Shown: one piece after another, positions 26,946 to 36,332 of the stretch
How positions within the stretch are numbered: the stretch's first letter is position 1
How the letters are laid out: every line of letters starts with the position of its first letter
Origin: Sphingomonas sp. CCH21-G11
GTDB taxonomy: Bacteria > Pseudomonadota > Alphaproteobacteria > Sphingomonadales > Sphingomonadaceae
Assembly (NCBI RefSeq): GCF_001555965.1
Contig: NZ_LSHX01000002.1
Span: forward strand, 1-64,000
Direction: 5' to 3'
Length of the DNA stretch: 64,000 bases
Notes under the pieces: model-generated
What the model saw: only the letters and a program-made list of their open reading frames with translations
Databases searched by the model: none
What the model was told of the DNA's origin: nothing
Position numbers and translations under genes: made by a program

Positions 26946-27562
26946 ACGAAGAGGCAGCGCGCGCGTGGATCCGGGCACGTTTCGGTGTTTCACGTGAAAC
27001 AGGGCTGGCGGCGTTTCTCGACCTGCTGATCGCGGAAAATACGCACCAGAATCTGATCGCGCCGTCCACGGTGGCGACCGCATGGAGCCGGCACATCCTC
27101 GATTCGGCACAGCTCGTGCCGCTCGCAGCAGATCGCCACGGTACCTGGATCGACATCGGATCGGGGGCGGGGCTGCCCGGCATCGTCGTCGCCATCCTGC
27201 GCGATCAGCCCGTCCTGCTCGTCGAGCCACGTCGTCGCCGCGCCGAGTTCCTGGCCGACACGGCGCGCGCCCTGGGTCTCGATCAGGTCGAGGTCAGCCA
27301 ACGCCGGATCGCACAGGTGGCGCATCCGCCGGCCGCGGTGATCAGCGCGCGCGCGGTCGCCGGCCTGCCCGAATTGCTCCGCGACGCGGTGCACCTCAGC
27401 ACGGCCGCGACCTTGTGGCTGCTCCCCAAGGGGCGGAGCGCGCAATCGGAGGTGGCGGCGGCGCGACAGACATGGCAAGGTCGGTTCCACGTGGAACCCA
27501 GCCTGACCGAACCGGACTCCCGGATCGTCGTCGCGACGGAGATCAGCGCCCGATGTTCGTGA
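26942..27562 (+). CDS. rsmG: 16S rRNA (guanine-527-N7) methyltransferase RsmG
   Basis: A 206-residue methyltransferase acting on G527 of 16S r[27 protein letters not shown], the SAM site [14 protein letters not shown] and the basic [12 protein letters not shown] are characteristic. GTG start in a GTGA overlap with mnmG. Unusually, two perfect parS-type palindromes lie inside its coding sequence, near the start (26986-27001) and near the end (27483-27498), so codon choice there is shared with ParB binding. Its 3' end overlaps parA by 10 bases. Confidence 0.96.
   Translation: MNEEAARAWIRARFGVSRETGLAAFLDLLIAENTHQNLIAPSTVATAWSRHILDSAQLVPLAADRHGTWIDIGSGAGLPGIVVAILRDQPVLLVEPRRRRAEFLADTARALGLDQVEVSQRRIAQVAHPPAAVISARAVAGLPELLRDAVHLSTAATLWLLPKGRSAQSEVAAARQTWQGRFHVEPSLTEPDSRIVVATEISARCS
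26986..27001. promoter_or_regulatory. parS centromere site 2 (inside rsmG)
   Basis: TGTTTCACGTGAAACA, a perfect 16-bp palindrome and the canonical bacterial parS sequence, lies at codons 15-20 of rsmG. It is the closest match to consensus of the three sites in the window. Confidence 0.95.
27483..27498. promoter_or_regulatory. parS-like site 3 (inside rsmG, before parA)
   Basis: GGTTCCACGTGGAACC is a perfect 16-bp palindrome sharing the GTTCCACGTGGAAC core of site 1 but with changed outer bases. It lies 70 bases before the parA start codon, so ParB binding here could also affect parAB expression. It may be a weaker parS. Confidence 0.78.
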
Positions 27563-28332
27563 TCACCATTGCCAATCAGAAGGGCGGGGTCGGCAAGACG
27601 ACGACCGCGATCAACGTCGGCACCGCGCTCGCGGCGACGGGGTTGCGCGTGCTGCTGATCGACCTCGATCCCCAGGGCAATGCCTCGACCGGCTTCGGCA
27701 TCGGCCGTGCCGACCGCGAGCTGTCGAGCTATGACCTGTTGATCGGCGAAGTCGGTCTCGACGACGTCGCGGTGCGCAGCCGCGTGCCCGGCCTCGACAT
27801 CGTGCCCGCGACCGTCGACCTGTCGGGCGCCGAGATCGAGCTGATCGAGTTCGATCAGCGCACTCACCGGCTCGACCAGGCGATCGCGCGCAGCAGCGAT
27901 CGCTGGGACGTGATCCTGATCGATTGCCCGCCGTCGCTGGGCCTGCTGACGATCAATGCGATGGTGGCCAGCCATTCGCTGCTGGTGCCGCTGCAATGCG
28001 AGTTCTTCGCACTCGAGGGGCTGAGCCAGCTGTTGAGCACGGTCGAACGCATTCGCTCGCGCTTCAATCCCGGGCTGGCCATTCTGGGCGTGGTGCTGAC
28101 CATGTACGACCGACGCAACCGGCTGACCGACCAGGTGTCTGATGATGTTCGCGCGGTGCTCGGCCGCGTCGTGTTCGACACTGTCATCCCGCGCAACGTT
28201 CGCCTGTCCGAGGCGCCGAGCCATGGCATGCCGGCGTTGATTTACGACCATCGCTGCGCGGGTTCGGAGGCCTATATCGCGCTCGCCCGCGAAGTGATCG
28301 ATCGCCTGCCCAAGACCGCCCAGGCCGCATGA
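27553..28332 (+). CDS. parA: Chromosome partitioning ATPase ParA
   Basis: A 259-residue deviant-Walker ATPase that drives segregation of the origin region with ParB. The motif KGGVGKTT spans residues 10-17, followed by LLIDLDPQGNASTGFG, IDCPPSLGLLTINA and RNVRLSEAPSHG. The ATG at 27553 gives the family N-terminus [12 protein letters not shown] and overlaps the end of rsmG by 10 bases. ParB follows in an ATGA overlap. Confidence 0.97.
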   Translation: MFVITIANQKGGVGKTTTAINVGTALAATGLRVLLIDLDPQGNASTGFGIGRADRELSSYDLLIGEVGLDDVAVRSRVPGLDIVPATVDLSGAEIELIEFDQRTHRLDQAIARSSDRWDVILIDCPPSLGLLTINAMVASHSLLVPLQCEFFALEGLSQLLSTVERIRSRFNPGLAILGVVLTMYDRRNRLTDQVSDDVRAVLGRVVFDTVIPRNVRLSEAPSHGMPALIYDHRCAGSEAYIALAREVIDRLPKTAQAA

Positions 28333-29246
28333 CCGAGCCCACCAACCCCGCCGCCGCCCGTAAACCCCGTCCCGGCCTTGGCCGCGGGCTGAGCGCATTG
28401 CTCGGCGATGTCCAGCGCGTCGACGAACCCGGCGCGACCGGCCAGGTTCAGGCGAGCGGCGTGCGGCAATTGCCCGTCGGCTCGCTGGTGCCGCACCCCG
28501 GCCAGCCGCGCCGCTTCTTCGACGAGGCGGCGCTCGACGATCTCGCCGCATCGATCGCGGCGCGCGGGCTGATCCAGCCGATCGTCGTGCGTCCGCACGG
28601 CAAGGAATACCAGATCGTTGCCGGCGAACGCCGCTGGCGCGCCGCCCAGCGTGCACGGCTGCACGAGGTGCCGGTGATCGTCCGCGATCTCGACGATGCC
28701 GAGACGCTGGAAATCGCGCTGCTCGAGAATATCCAGCGCGAGGACCTGAATGCGATCGAGGAAGCCGACGCCTATGCCAAGCTGATCAAGGAATATGGGC
28801 ATAGCCAGGAGGCGCTGGCCAAGCTGGTCCACAAATCGCGCAGCCATGTCGCCAATCTGATGCGCCTGCTCGACCTGCCGCCCGAGGTGCAGCGCCACGT
28901 CATCGACGGCACGCTGACGATGGGCCACGCCCGCGCGCTGGTCAACGCGCCGGACCCGGAGGCGCTGGCGGCGCGCGTCATCGCGCGTGGCCTGTCGGTG
29001 CGCGAGACCGAAAAGCTGGCGCGCGACGCCAAGCCGGGCGGGCAGGGTGCTGGCGAATCGCGCCGGACGACCCGCAATCCGACCGCGGATGCCGATATTT
29101 CTGCCTTGGAACAACAACTTGGCGACGTACTCGGCCTGGGGGTGCGGATCGCGCATGGCGACAAGGGCGGCACGCTGACGATCAGCTACGCCTCGCTCGA
29201 CCAGCTCGATATGGTCTGTCAGCGGCTGAGCGGGGATGTGATCTGA
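28329..29246 (+). CDS. parB: Chromosome partitioning protein ParB
   Basis: A 305-residue CTP-dependent DNA clamp that binds parS. The N-terminal GLGRGLSALLGD stretch contacts ParA. The CTP-binding boxes include PGQPRRFF and the GERRWRAA motif, followed by ENIQREDLNAIEEADAY, the helix-turn-helix around SQEALAKLVHKSRSHVANLMRLL, and a C-terminal dimerisation domain ending LDQLDMVCQRLSGD. Cognate sites are present nearby (three palindromes). Confidence 0.97.
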   Translation: MTEPTNPAAARKPRPGLGRGLSALLGDVQRVDEPGATGQVQASGVRQLPVGSLVPHPGQPRRFFDEAALDDLAASIAARGLIQPIVVRPHGKEYQIVAGERRWRAAQRARLHEVPVIVRDLDDAETLEIALLENIQREDLNAIEEADAYAKLIKEYGHSQEALAKLVHKSRSHVANLMRLLDLPPEVQRHVIDGTLTMGHARALVNAPDPEALAARVIARGLSVRETEKLARDAKPGGQGAGESRRTTRNPTADADISALEQQLGDVLGLGVRIAHGDKGGTLTISYASLDQLDMVCQRLSGDVI

Positions 29247-29277
29247 CGCGCGGCCGCACCCGGCGCCCACCCGCCCC

Positions 29278-31131
29278 TTACATCACCGGCAACGCGACAT
29301 AGGACCCGCCGCACACGCGATGCGTCGCCTTGCGGAAATCGCTCGCCTTCGCCGTATAGATATTGGGAACGAAGGTCTGCGGGTTGCGGTCGATCACCGG
29401 GAACCAGGTCGACTGGACCTGTACCATCAGTCGATGCCCCTTGCGGAACACGTGATCATGATCGCGCAGCGGCACATCCCAGGCGCGCACCTGATCGGCG
29501 ACCAGCGGCTTGGCGACCGCATTGCCGTCGAGCCAGCGTCCGCGCCGCACCTCCATTGCCACGGGTAGCTGATAGCCGTTGAGCGTCTTGAGATAGTCGG
29601 CCGGCACCGGTTCGTAGTTGTCGGGGAAGACGTCGATCAGCTTGACGACCATGTCGGCGTCGGTACCGCTGGTCGCCGCCATCAGCCGCGCGGCGATCGC
29701 ACCGGTGACGGTCAGGTCGCTTTCCAGCGGCGCGCTGACATAGGTGAGCACGTCGGGCCGCCCGTCGACGAACCGCTGGTCGGCGGCTTCCCACCATTGC
29801 CATTCGGGCGAGGGATAGGTGCGTGAGATCGGGCGCGCGCGGAACGGCACCGGGCTCGCCGGATCGGAGACATAATCGCGGCACGCCGTGTCGGCCGGCG
29901 CGGTGAACGACAGGCTGCCGTCGGTGTGCAGGTAAAGGTTGCGCATCTCGCGCGGTTTGGGCGGCCATTGCGCATAGTCGCGCCATTGCCACGATCCGCT
30001 CTGGAACATCTTCGCTTCGAATCGCGGCTGCGCGCCCTTGCCATGCAGCCAGTAGCGAAAGAACGGCGCTTCGACATCACGGCGGAATTCGGTGCCGCTC
30101 TCGACCCCCATCGGGATGTTGCCCAGCCGGTCGCCCGGCGAGCGCCAGCTGCCGTGATTCCACGGCCCCGCGACCATCAGGTTCAGTCCGTCGGGATCGT
30201 CCTGCTCCATCCGCTCATAGATTTTCCAGCTGCCGCTCGGATCCTCCTGATCCCAGAAGCCCGCGACGTGGAGCGTCGGCACCGTGGTGCGTCCAAGCCG
30301 GTCGGTCCAGTGTTGGCGACGCCAGTGGTCGTCATAGTCGGGATGCGCGATCATCGCGGTCAGCATCGGCACGGTGCCGCGCATATACTGGCTGTCGAGA
30401 TTGCTGACCGGCCCCAGCTTCAGGAAGAAGTCGTAACTGTCGACAAACCCGCTGCCATAGGGAAATTCGGCATTCTCCTTGTTGTGCTGCAGCGAATAGA
30501 GCCAGTCGGTCGCATAGGTGAGCCGCATCGCGCCATAGCGATGCAGGTCGTCGTTGAGCCACCAGTCGTTCCACGCCGCCTGCGGGCTGACCGCCTTCAG
30601 CGCGGGATGCGGGCGGGCGAGCGCGATCGCGGCGGCATAGCCGGGATAGCTGACCCCCCACATCCCGACGCGGCCGTTGTTTGCGGGCACGCGCTTCACC
30701 AGCCAGTCGATCGTGTCATAGGCGTCGGTCGCTTCATCGACCGCCTTCGACCCCGCCGGCGCCAATTCCATCGACATGGTGAACTTGCCGTCCGACTTGA
30801 AGCGGCCGCGCATGTTCTGGAACACCAGGATATAGCCGTCCTCGGCCATGTATTGCATCGTGCGCGGGGTTTGCGGCGGCGGCGCGTCGGGCACGCCATA
30901 AGGGGTGCGCTGAAGCAGGATCGGCAGCGGCCCCGATTTGCCGACGGGGCGCATGATCACCGTCTGCAGCCGCGCGCCGTCGCGCATCGGGATCATCACT
31001 TCCTCGAAGGTGAAGGCGGCGGTGGGCTGGGCCTGCGGCGCGGATTGCGGCGCCGGCTGGGCCTGGGGTCGCGCCAGCGCACTCGAAGCCGCAAGCAGCA
31101 ATGCCAGCGCCAGACCTGTCCTCACCCGCAT
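29278..31131 (-). CDS. CocE/NonD-family alpha/beta hydrolase, secreted
   Basis: A 617-residue exported acyl-ester or peptide hydrolase of the CocE/glutaryl-7-ACA acylase (peptidase S15) family. A signal peptide covers about residues 1-20 (cleavage after ALA). The nucleophile serine lies in GMWGVSYPGYAAAIAL, the acidic residue in AGFWDQEDPSG and the histidine in PWNHGSW. The C-terminal jelly-roll domain (PDVLTYVSAPLESDLTVTGAI...) is present. The substrate is unknown; family members cleave esters, amides and beta-lactam side chains. It converges on parB with a 31-base gap. Confidence 0.92.
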   Translation of the reverse strand: MRVRTGLALALLLAASSALARPQAQPAPQSAPQAQPTAAFTFEEVMIPMRDGARLQTVIMRPVGKSGPLPILLQRTPYGVPDAPPPQTPRTMQYMAEDGYILVFQNMRGRFKSDGKFTMSMELAPAGSKAVDEATDAYDTIDWLVKRVPANNGRVGMWGVSYPGYAAAIALARPHPALKAVSPQAAWNDWWLNDDLHRYGAMRLTYATDWLYSLQHNKENAEFPYGSGFVDSYDFFLKLGPVSNLDSQYMRGTVPMLTAMIAHPDYDDHWRRQHWTDRLGRTTVPTLHVAGFWDQEDPSGSWKIYERMEQDDPDGLNLMVAGPWNHGSWRSPGDRLGNIPMGVESGTEFRRDVEAPFFRYWLHGKGAQPRFEAKMFQSGSWQWRDYAQWPPKPREMRNLYLHTDGSLSFTAPADTACRDYVSDPASPVPFRARPISRTYPSPEWQWWEAADQRFVDGRPDVLTYVSAPLESDLTVTGAIAARLMAATSGTDADMVVKLIDVFPDNYEPVPADYLKTLNGYQLPVAMEVRRGRWLDGNAVAKPLVADQVRAWDVPLRDHDHVFRKGHRLMVQVQSTWFPVIDRNPQTFVPNIYTAKASDFRKATHRVCGGSYVALPVM

Positions 31132-31229
31132 CGCCCGCTCCCTCGATTACCCGGCTGCCAGATCAGCCGATCGGGGCTGGCTTGTCGAGGGGGACCAAGG
31201 AGACAGAATGGCCCTAATGCAATCTCGTC

Positions 31230-31351
31230 GCCCCGGGCTTGACCCGGGGCTCCGCTTCTCTTGCGACGGCTGAGGCAGCGGGACCCCGGGTCAAGCCCGG
31301 GGCGACGGCAATGGGTGACAAACTGAAAGCCCCTCCCCTTCAGGGGAGGGG
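31230..31351. repeat. Three GC-rich inverted repeats
   Basis: The gap between the CocE and pheA genes holds GCCCCGGG-CTTGA-CCCGGGGC (31230-31250), the same palindrome in inverted orientation CCCCGGG-TCAAG-CCCGGGG (31284-31302), and CCCCTCCCCT-TC-AGGGGAGGGG (31330-31351). The first two share the architecture of the pair at 631-767. These look like REP-type units in mirrored pairs. The rest of the 258-base gap shows nothing else recognisable. Confidence 0.72.
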
Positions 31352-31389
31352 TTGGGGTGGGGCCTCTCCACCAAAGCGCCCTCGCAACG

Positions 31390-32304
31390 CTACCCCCGCC
31401 GGCGCGCGCTCGGATAGGTGCCGAGCAGCCGCACCCATTTGGTGTGAAAGGCCAGTTCCTCCAGCGCGCGGTCGACCGCCGGGTCGCCGGGCGCGCCCTC
31501 GATATCGGCGTAGAATTGCGTGGCGGCGAAGCTGCCGCCGGTCTGATAGCTTTCCAGCTTGGTCATGTTGATGCCGTTGGTGGCAAAGGCACCCAGCGCC
31601 TTGTAGAGCGCGGCGGGGATGTTGCGTACTTCAAAGATGAAGGTCGTCATCTGGTCGCGTGCGGGCTCAATCGTCCCCGCGGCACGGGCCAGCACGACGA
31701 AGCGCGTCGTGTTGTGCCCGGCATCCGCGATATCGTCCGCCAGCAGGTTGAGGCCGTAGAGCGCGGCCGCCGCCGCCGGAGCGAGCGCGCCGACCGCCGG
31801 ATCGGCGCGCTCGGCGACCAGGGCGGCGGCACCCGCCGTGTCGGCATAGGCGAGGGGAGCGATCCCGCGGGCGCGTAACCAGTGGCGACATTGGCCCAGC
31901 GCCTGTTCGTGGCTCATCACCTGGCGCACCTCGTCGATCGTCCCGCTCGCCATCAGCGCGTGGCGGATCGGCAGAAAGGTCTCGCCGGTGATGAACAGGT
32001 CCGATTCGGGCAGCAGGAAATGGATGTCGGCGACGCGCCCGTGCAGCGAATTTTCGATCGGAATGATCGCGCGGCCCGCCCGCCCGTCGCGCACCGCATC
32101 GATCGCGTCGGTGAAGCTGAAACAGGGGAGCGGCAGCCCGTCGGGCAGGGCGAGCTGCTGCGCGACATGGCTGTTCGCGCCCGGTGCGCCCTGAAATGCG
32201 ACCGCGCGCGCGGGATCGGCGGCGGCGGCGGCGGTCATCGCCGCGATGATCGGGCGCGCAGGCGCGGCATAGCTCTGGACGGCGGGCGCGGAGGGTCCGG
32301 ACAT
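31390..32304 (-). CDS. pheA: Prephenate dehydratase
   Basis: A 304-residue enzyme converting prephenate to phenylpyruvate in phenylalanine synthesis. The catalytic domain shows VAFQGAPGANSHVA, the IPIENSLHGRV block, and NTTRFVVLAR with the catalytic Thr-Arg-Phe. The C-terminal ACT domain (from about residue 210) with GINMTKLESYQTGGSF would bind phenylalanine for feedback control, with ESYQ in place of the usual ESRP. The N-terminal 30 residues are alanine-rich and may be over-called; the ATG at about residue 23 is an alternative start. Confidence 0.94.
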   Translation of the reverse strand: MSGPSAPAVQSYAAPARPIIAAMTAAAAADPARAVAFQGAPGANSHVAQQLALPDGLPLPCFSFTDAIDAVRDGRAGRAIIPIENSLHGRVADIHFLLPESDLFITGETFLPIRHALMASGTIDEVRQVMSHEQALGQCRHWLRARGIAPLAYADTAGAAALVAERADPAVGALAPAAAAALYGLNLLADDIADAGHNTTRFVVLARAAGTIEPARDQMTTFIFEVRNIPAALYKALGAFATNGINMTKLESYQTGGSFAATQFYADIEGAPGDPAVDRALEELAFHTKWVRLLGTYPSARRRG

Positions 32305-32421
32305 GGGGCTGACCGCCTATCGGCCCGTGGAGGGGGACGCAAGCTCGGCTTGCGGTGCACAAAAGCCTTTACTAAAGGGGCACCACTTTCCCGATGGGCT
32401 TTGATTGGACGTTCTCACAAC

Positions 32422-33084
32422 ATGGATAGTCGCACGAACACGATCGCTGGATGGGTTTTGGCGGGCTGCGTCGCGGCACTCGGCCTGACGATCGGCAGCG
32501 AAATGGTGTTCGAATCCGAGCGCCCGGAGAAGATGGGCTATCCGATCGCCGGCGTCGAGGCGGGCGGCGAGGGTGGTGGCGAGGCCGAAGTGCCGATCGC
32601 GACGCTGCTGGCCAGCGCCGATGTCGCCGCGGGCCAGGCGAGCTTTCAGAAATGCGCGTCATGCCACTCGATCAACGCCGGCGGCGCGAACGGCATCGGC
32701 CCCAACCTGCACGGCATTGTCGGCAAGCCGCATGCGGCGGTGGCGGGATTCGCCTATTCCGACGCGCTCAAGGCGGTTGGGGGCCCGTGGGATTTCGATG
32801 CGCTCAACGCCTGGCTGACCAGCCCGCGCAAATATGCGTCGGGCACCAAGATGAGCTTCGCCGGCCTGTCCGACCCGCAGGAACGCGCCAACGTTATCGC
32901 CTATCTGAACAGCCAGGGCTCGAACCTGCCGCTGCCCGCGGCACCGGCCGACGCCGCGACCGATGCCGAGGCGAATGTCGCCGACGCGGGCTCGACCGGT
33001 GATCTGGCCGACAACGCGACCGCCGCGCCGGGCGCGCCCTCGGTCGATCCCGCCGCTGCCGAACGCGCCGCCGACGCGGAGTGA
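32422..33084 (+). CDS. Membrane-anchored cytochrome c
   Basis: A 220-residue class I cytochrome c held by an N-terminal helix (about residues 9-27). The haem motif CASCH is at residues 78-82, GPNLHGIVGKPHA follows, and the axial methionine is in GTKMSFAGL. It resembles alphaproteobacterial CycM/cytochrome c552, which carries electrons from the bc1 complex to the terminal oxidase. A long alanine/aspartate-rich tail of about 50 residues (APADAATDAEANVADAG...) beyond the haem domain is unusual and presumably disordered. The gene is divergent from pheA. Confidence 0.92.
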   Translation: MDSRTNTIAGWVLAGCVAALGLTIGSEMVFESERPEKMGYPIAGVEAGGEGGGEAEVPIATLLASADVAAGQASFQKCASCHSINAGGANGIGPNLHGIVGKPHAAVAGFAYSDALKAVGGPWDFDALNAWLTSPRKYASGTKMSFAGLSDPQERANVIAYLNSQGSNLPLPAAPADAATDAEANVADAGSTGDLADNATAAPGAPSVDPAAAERAADAE

Positions 33085-33127
33085 TCGGGGGCTCGACGCG
33101 CCTCCAGGCGCAGGCAGTCGACAGCCT

Positions 33128-33487
33128 TCACTTCGCCAGCAGCGCGCTCGCCCTTGCCCGGCCCGCATCACGGATCGCGCGGGCCTTTGCTTCCGCTTGC
33201 TCGCGGACCAGCCGCGCGTCGGCGCGCTTGGCCTCGGCATAGACCTTGGCGCGTCGCGCGTCGTAATTACCGCTTTGTCCTGCCTGGTTGAGCATTGCCT
33301 CCGCCTCGGCCTCGAGCTTCGCGGCGCGATCCTCCGCCTCGGCCTCGATCGCGTCGGCCTGCGCCTCGGCGGTGTCGCGAATCTGTTCGGCCTGCCGTTC
33401 CTGCGGAGTTGGCGGGGTACAGCCGCCCGCCACCAGCATGAGCGCAAGCGCGATCATCGCGGTACGGGCGGGGTTCCGAATCGGCAT
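33128..33487 (-). CDS. Coiled-coil lipoprotein of unknown function
   Basis: A 119-residue predicted lipoprotein. A signal with lipobox VAGGC (Cys23) is followed by a charged, alanine-rich stretch of nearly 90 residues ([20 protein letters not shown]...) that should form one continuous helix or coiled coil. No known enzyme domain. A structural or tethering role at the inner leaflet of the outer membrane is possible but only inferred. It converges with the cytochrome c gene and diverges from recF. Confidence 0.75.
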   Translation of the reverse strand: MPIRNPARTAMIALALMLVAGGCTPPTPQERQAEQIRDTAEAQADAIEAEAEDRAAKLEAEAEAMLNQAGQSGNYDARRAKVYAEAKRADARLVREQAEAKARAIRDAGRARASALLAK

Positions 33488-33638
33488 CGTGTCTTTTCCT
33501 GTTCAGCTGTAACCTCATGAAACCCGCGGCGCGGCGGTTGGTTTCGCCCCCGCCACGATCACGTTGCCGATGCCGCGCGGCATGGTCGGCGCACAGACGC
33601 ATCGATCGGGTCCGCTGGTGCGGCGTCGGTCGCGCGAC

Positions 33639-33663
33639 GCGTTTCCCCGCACTGCGGAAACGC
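33639..33663. promoter_or_regulatory. Inverted repeat upstream of recF
   Basis: Arms GCGTTTCC and GGAAACGC, 8 bases each, are separated by 9 bases and end 15 bases before the recF start codon. The position suits an operator or a 5' leader hairpin. It does not match the alphaproteobacterial LexA pattern GTTC-N7-GTTC. Confidence 0.4.
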
Positions 33664-33678
33664 TCTAGGGACGAATTC

Positions 33679-34752
33679 ATGCTCACGCGCCTGCGGCTCA
33701 CCGATTTTCGCAACCACGCGCTTGCCACGCTGATGCCGGGGCCGGGTCGCGTGGTGCTGACCGGGGACAATGGCGCGGGCAAGACCAATGTGCTGGAGGC
33801 GATTTCGCTGCTTGCCCCCGGTCGCGGCCTGCGGCGCGCCGCACTTGGCGACATGGCGCGCCAGCACGGGCCCGGCGGCTTCGGCGTGGCCGCGATGCTG
33901 GGCGACGGCGTGTCGATCGCCACCGGGGCGGAAGCCGCCGCGCCCGAACGCCGGATCGTGCGGATCAACGACGCGCCGGCGCCGGCCAGCGCGCTTGCCG
34001 AGCGGCTGACGGTACTTTGGCTGACCCCGGCGATGGACCGGCTGTTCGTCGACGCGGCCGGCGATCGTCGTCGCTTCCTCGACCGGCTGACGCTGGCGCT
34101 CGCGTCCGGGCACGGGGTGCAGTCGACGCGCTACGAAGCCGCGATGCGCGAGCGCAACCGGCTGCTTGCCGACGATCGTCCGGCCGATCCGGCCTGGCTC
34201 GCCGCGCTGGAGCGCCGCATGGCCGAACATGGTGCGGCGATCGATGCGGCACGGCGCGAGACGCTGGCGCTGCTTCAGGCCGAATTGGACGTCGCCGGCG
34301 CGGCACCCTTCCCCAGCGCCGCGCTCGAACTCACCGGCTGGCAGGGCGACGCCGCGGCTTTGCTCGACCAACTGGCGCGGGGTCGCGCGCGCGATCGCGC
34401 CGCCGGGCGGGCGCTGTCCGGCCCGCATCGCTGCGACCTGGCCGTCACGCATCGTGAGAAGGATCAGCCCGCGCATCTCTGCTCGACCGGCGAGCAAAAG
34501 GCGCTGCTGATCGGTATCGTGCTGGCCCACGCCGCGCTGGTCGCCCGCCGCATCGCGCGCGCGCCGGTGCTGCTGCTCGATGAAGTCGCCGCGCATCTCG
34601 ACCCCGTCCGGCGCGCCGCGCTGTTCGATCGGCTGGCTAATCTGGGCCAGGTGTGGATGACCGGCACTGAACCGACGCTCTTCGACACGATCGCCGGGTC
34701 GGCGACACATTTCACCGTGGGGCCCGACGGCATCCTCCTCCGTCAACCTTGA
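33679..34752 (+). CDS. recF: DNA replication and repair protein RecF
   Basis: A 357-residue SMC-like ATPase that helps load RecA at gaps. [19 protein letters not shown] and the Walker [10 protein letters not shown] (Lys35) open it, [15 protein letters not shown] signature [14 protein letters not shown] and the Walker [14 protein letters not shown] close it. The ATG at 33679 gives the family N-terminus; longer in-frame starts run through a repeat-bearing leader. It is not next to dnaA-dnaN, unlike in enterics, which is common in alphaproteobacteria. Confidence 0.95.
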   Translation: MLTRLRLTDFRNHALATLMPGPGRVVLTGDNGAGKTNVLEAISLLAPGRGLRRAALGDMARQHGPGGFGVAAMLGDGVSIATGAEAAAPERRIVRINDAPAPASALAERLTVLWLTPAMDRLFVDAAGDRRRFLDRLTLALASGHGVQSTRYEAAMRERNRLLADDRPADPAWLAALERRMAEHGAAIDAARRETLALLQAELDVAGAAPFPSAALELTGWQGDAAALLDQLARGRARDRAAGRALSGPHRCDLAVTHREKDQPAHLCSTGEQKALLIGIVLAHAALVARRIARAPVLLLDEVAAHLDPVRRAALFDRLANLGQVWMTGTEPTLFDTIAGSATHFTVGPDGILLRQP

Positions 34753-34938
34753 CTTTCCGGGCGAACGCGCCTATTTGCCGCGTCGCAGCACGGCCTCATG
34801 CAGCGTGATCGGGCGACATTCTCGCCCCGGCTCGGCCCTTTTGCTCCACCGGCTTCCCTAGTCACGCGGGTCGTCAATCTCGACCCCGGCCGTCGTGCGT
34901 CTGTGCGCGGCGCAGCCGACCTATATTCAGGAACTTTT

Positions 34939-36291
34939 ATGACATTCCAGTCGCTTGGCCTTTCCAAGGCCGTGCTCGACGCGCTTGCGTCCAAGAATTA
35001 CACCGACCCCACGCCGATTCAGCGCCAAGCGATCCCCGCGCTGCTCGACGGCCGCGACCTGCTCGGCATCGCCCAGACCGGCACCGGCAAGACCGCGGCG
35101 TTCATCGCGCCGTCGATCGACAATCTGGTCAAGGCCAATGAACGGCGCAAGCCGATGCGCTGCCGCATGCTGGTGCTCGCCCCCACGCGCGAACTGGCCA
35201 GCCAGATCGCCGACAGCGCGCGCGCCTATGCCAAATTTACCAAGCTGACCGTCGCCACCGTGTTTGGCGGCGTGCCGATCGCGCGCAACCGCCGCGACAC
35301 GTCGGCGGGTGTCGACATCCTGGTTGCCACCCCGGGCCGCTTGATGGACCTGATCGAACAGCGCTGCATGAGCCTGGGCGACCTCGAGATCCTGGTGCTC
35401 GATGAGGCCGACCAGATGCTCGACCTGGGCTTCATCCATACCCTGCGCAAGATCGTGGCGATGCTGCCCAAGAACCGCCAGTCGCTGTTCTTCTCGGCGA
35501 CCATGCCCAAGGACATCAAGGACCTCGCCGACAAGTTCCTGACCGATCCGGTCGAGGTCAAGGTTGCGCCGGTCGCCACCACCGCCGAACGCGTCGAGCA
35601 ATATGTCACCTTCGTCAATCAGGCGGAAAAGCAGGCGCTGCTGACCTTGTTCTTCCAGAAGAACGAAATCGACCGCGCGCTTGTCTTCACCCGCACCAAG
35701 CACGGTGCCGACCGGGTCGTGAAGCTGCTGGCGTCGAACGGCATCGCGTCCAACGCGATCCACGGCAACAAGAGCCAGCCGCAGCGCGAAAAGGCGCTGG
35801 CGGAGTTCCGTGCCGGCAAGGTGCCGATCCTGGTCGCCACCGACATCGCCGCGCGCGGCATCGACGTGTCGGGGGTCAGCCATGTCGTCAATTTCGAGCT
35901 GCCCAATGTCGCCGAACAATATGTCCACCGCATCGGCCGCACCGCGCGCGCCGGGGCGGATGGCGTCGCCTTCGCCTTCTGTGCCGAGGACGAGCGCGCC
36001 TATCTGCGCAGCATCGAGAAGCTGACCCGCCAGTCGATCTCGGTCGTGCCGCTGCCCGCCAATTTCCAGGCGGAGGCGGATCGCATCAAGTCGAGCCGCG
36101 TCGGCCCGATCCCGGCCGAACGCCCGGAACGTCCGCGCCAGCAACAGGGCCCGCGCCGTCCGCGTGCCACGCATTCGGCGCAGCCGGCGGGTGCCGGTCG
36201 CCCCGGCGGCAATCGCGGCGGCGGCAATCGTCGTGGCCGTGGCGGCGGCGGCGGCGGCGGCGGCCGTCGTCCGGCCAGCGCCCAGGGCTGA
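34939..36291 (+). CDS. DEAD-box RNA helicase, RhlE-like
   Basis: A 450-residue DEAD-box helicase. In order: the Q motif (FQSLGLSKAVLDAL...PTPIQRQAIP), motif I AQTGTGKTAAF, Ia APTRELA, Ib TPGR, II DEAD, III SAT, V ARGID and VI HRIGRTARAG. The last 70 residues are basic and arginine/glycine-rich (ending in GGGGGGGRRPASAQG), a typical RNA-binding tail of RhlE proteins that act in ribosome assembly and mRNA turnover at low temperature. The ATG at 34939 follows CAGGAAC; the 186-base leader upstream shows no gene. Confidence 0.94.
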   Translation: MTFQSLGLSKAVLDALASKNYTDPTPIQRQAIPALLDGRDLLGIAQTGTGKTAAFIAPSIDNLVKANERRKPMRCRMLVLAPTRELASQIADSARAYAKFTKLTVATVFGGVPIARNRRDTSAGVDILVATPGRLMDLIEQRCMSLGDLEILVLDEADQMLDLGFIHTLRKIVAMLPKNRQSLFFSATMPKDIKDLADKFLTDPVEVKVAPVATTAERVEQYVTFVNQAEKQALLTLFFQKNEIDRALVFTRTKHGADRVVKLLASNGIASNAIHGNKSQPQREKALAEFRAGKVPILVATDIAARGIDVSGVSHVVNFELPNVAEQYVHRIGRTARAGADGVAFAFCAEDERAYLRSIEKLTRQSISVVPLPANFQAEADRIKSSRVGPIPAERPERPRQQQGPRRPRATHSAQPAGAGRPGGNRGGGNRRGRGGGGGGGGRRPASAQG

Positions 36292-36332
36292 CCGGCGCGC
36301 GGACGCGCCAAAACCTGATCCATAGCCACGTC

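Noticed and set aside
33600..33678. LexA box upstream of recF
   Set aside because: The inverted repeat there has arms GCGTTTCC/GGAAACGC and does not fit the alphaproteobacterial GTTC-N7-GTTC pattern.
34743..34994. Leftward 83-codon frame between recF and the helicase
   Set aside because: It overlaps the helicase start and its promoter, lacks a start signal, and reads as arginine/serine-rich antisense.
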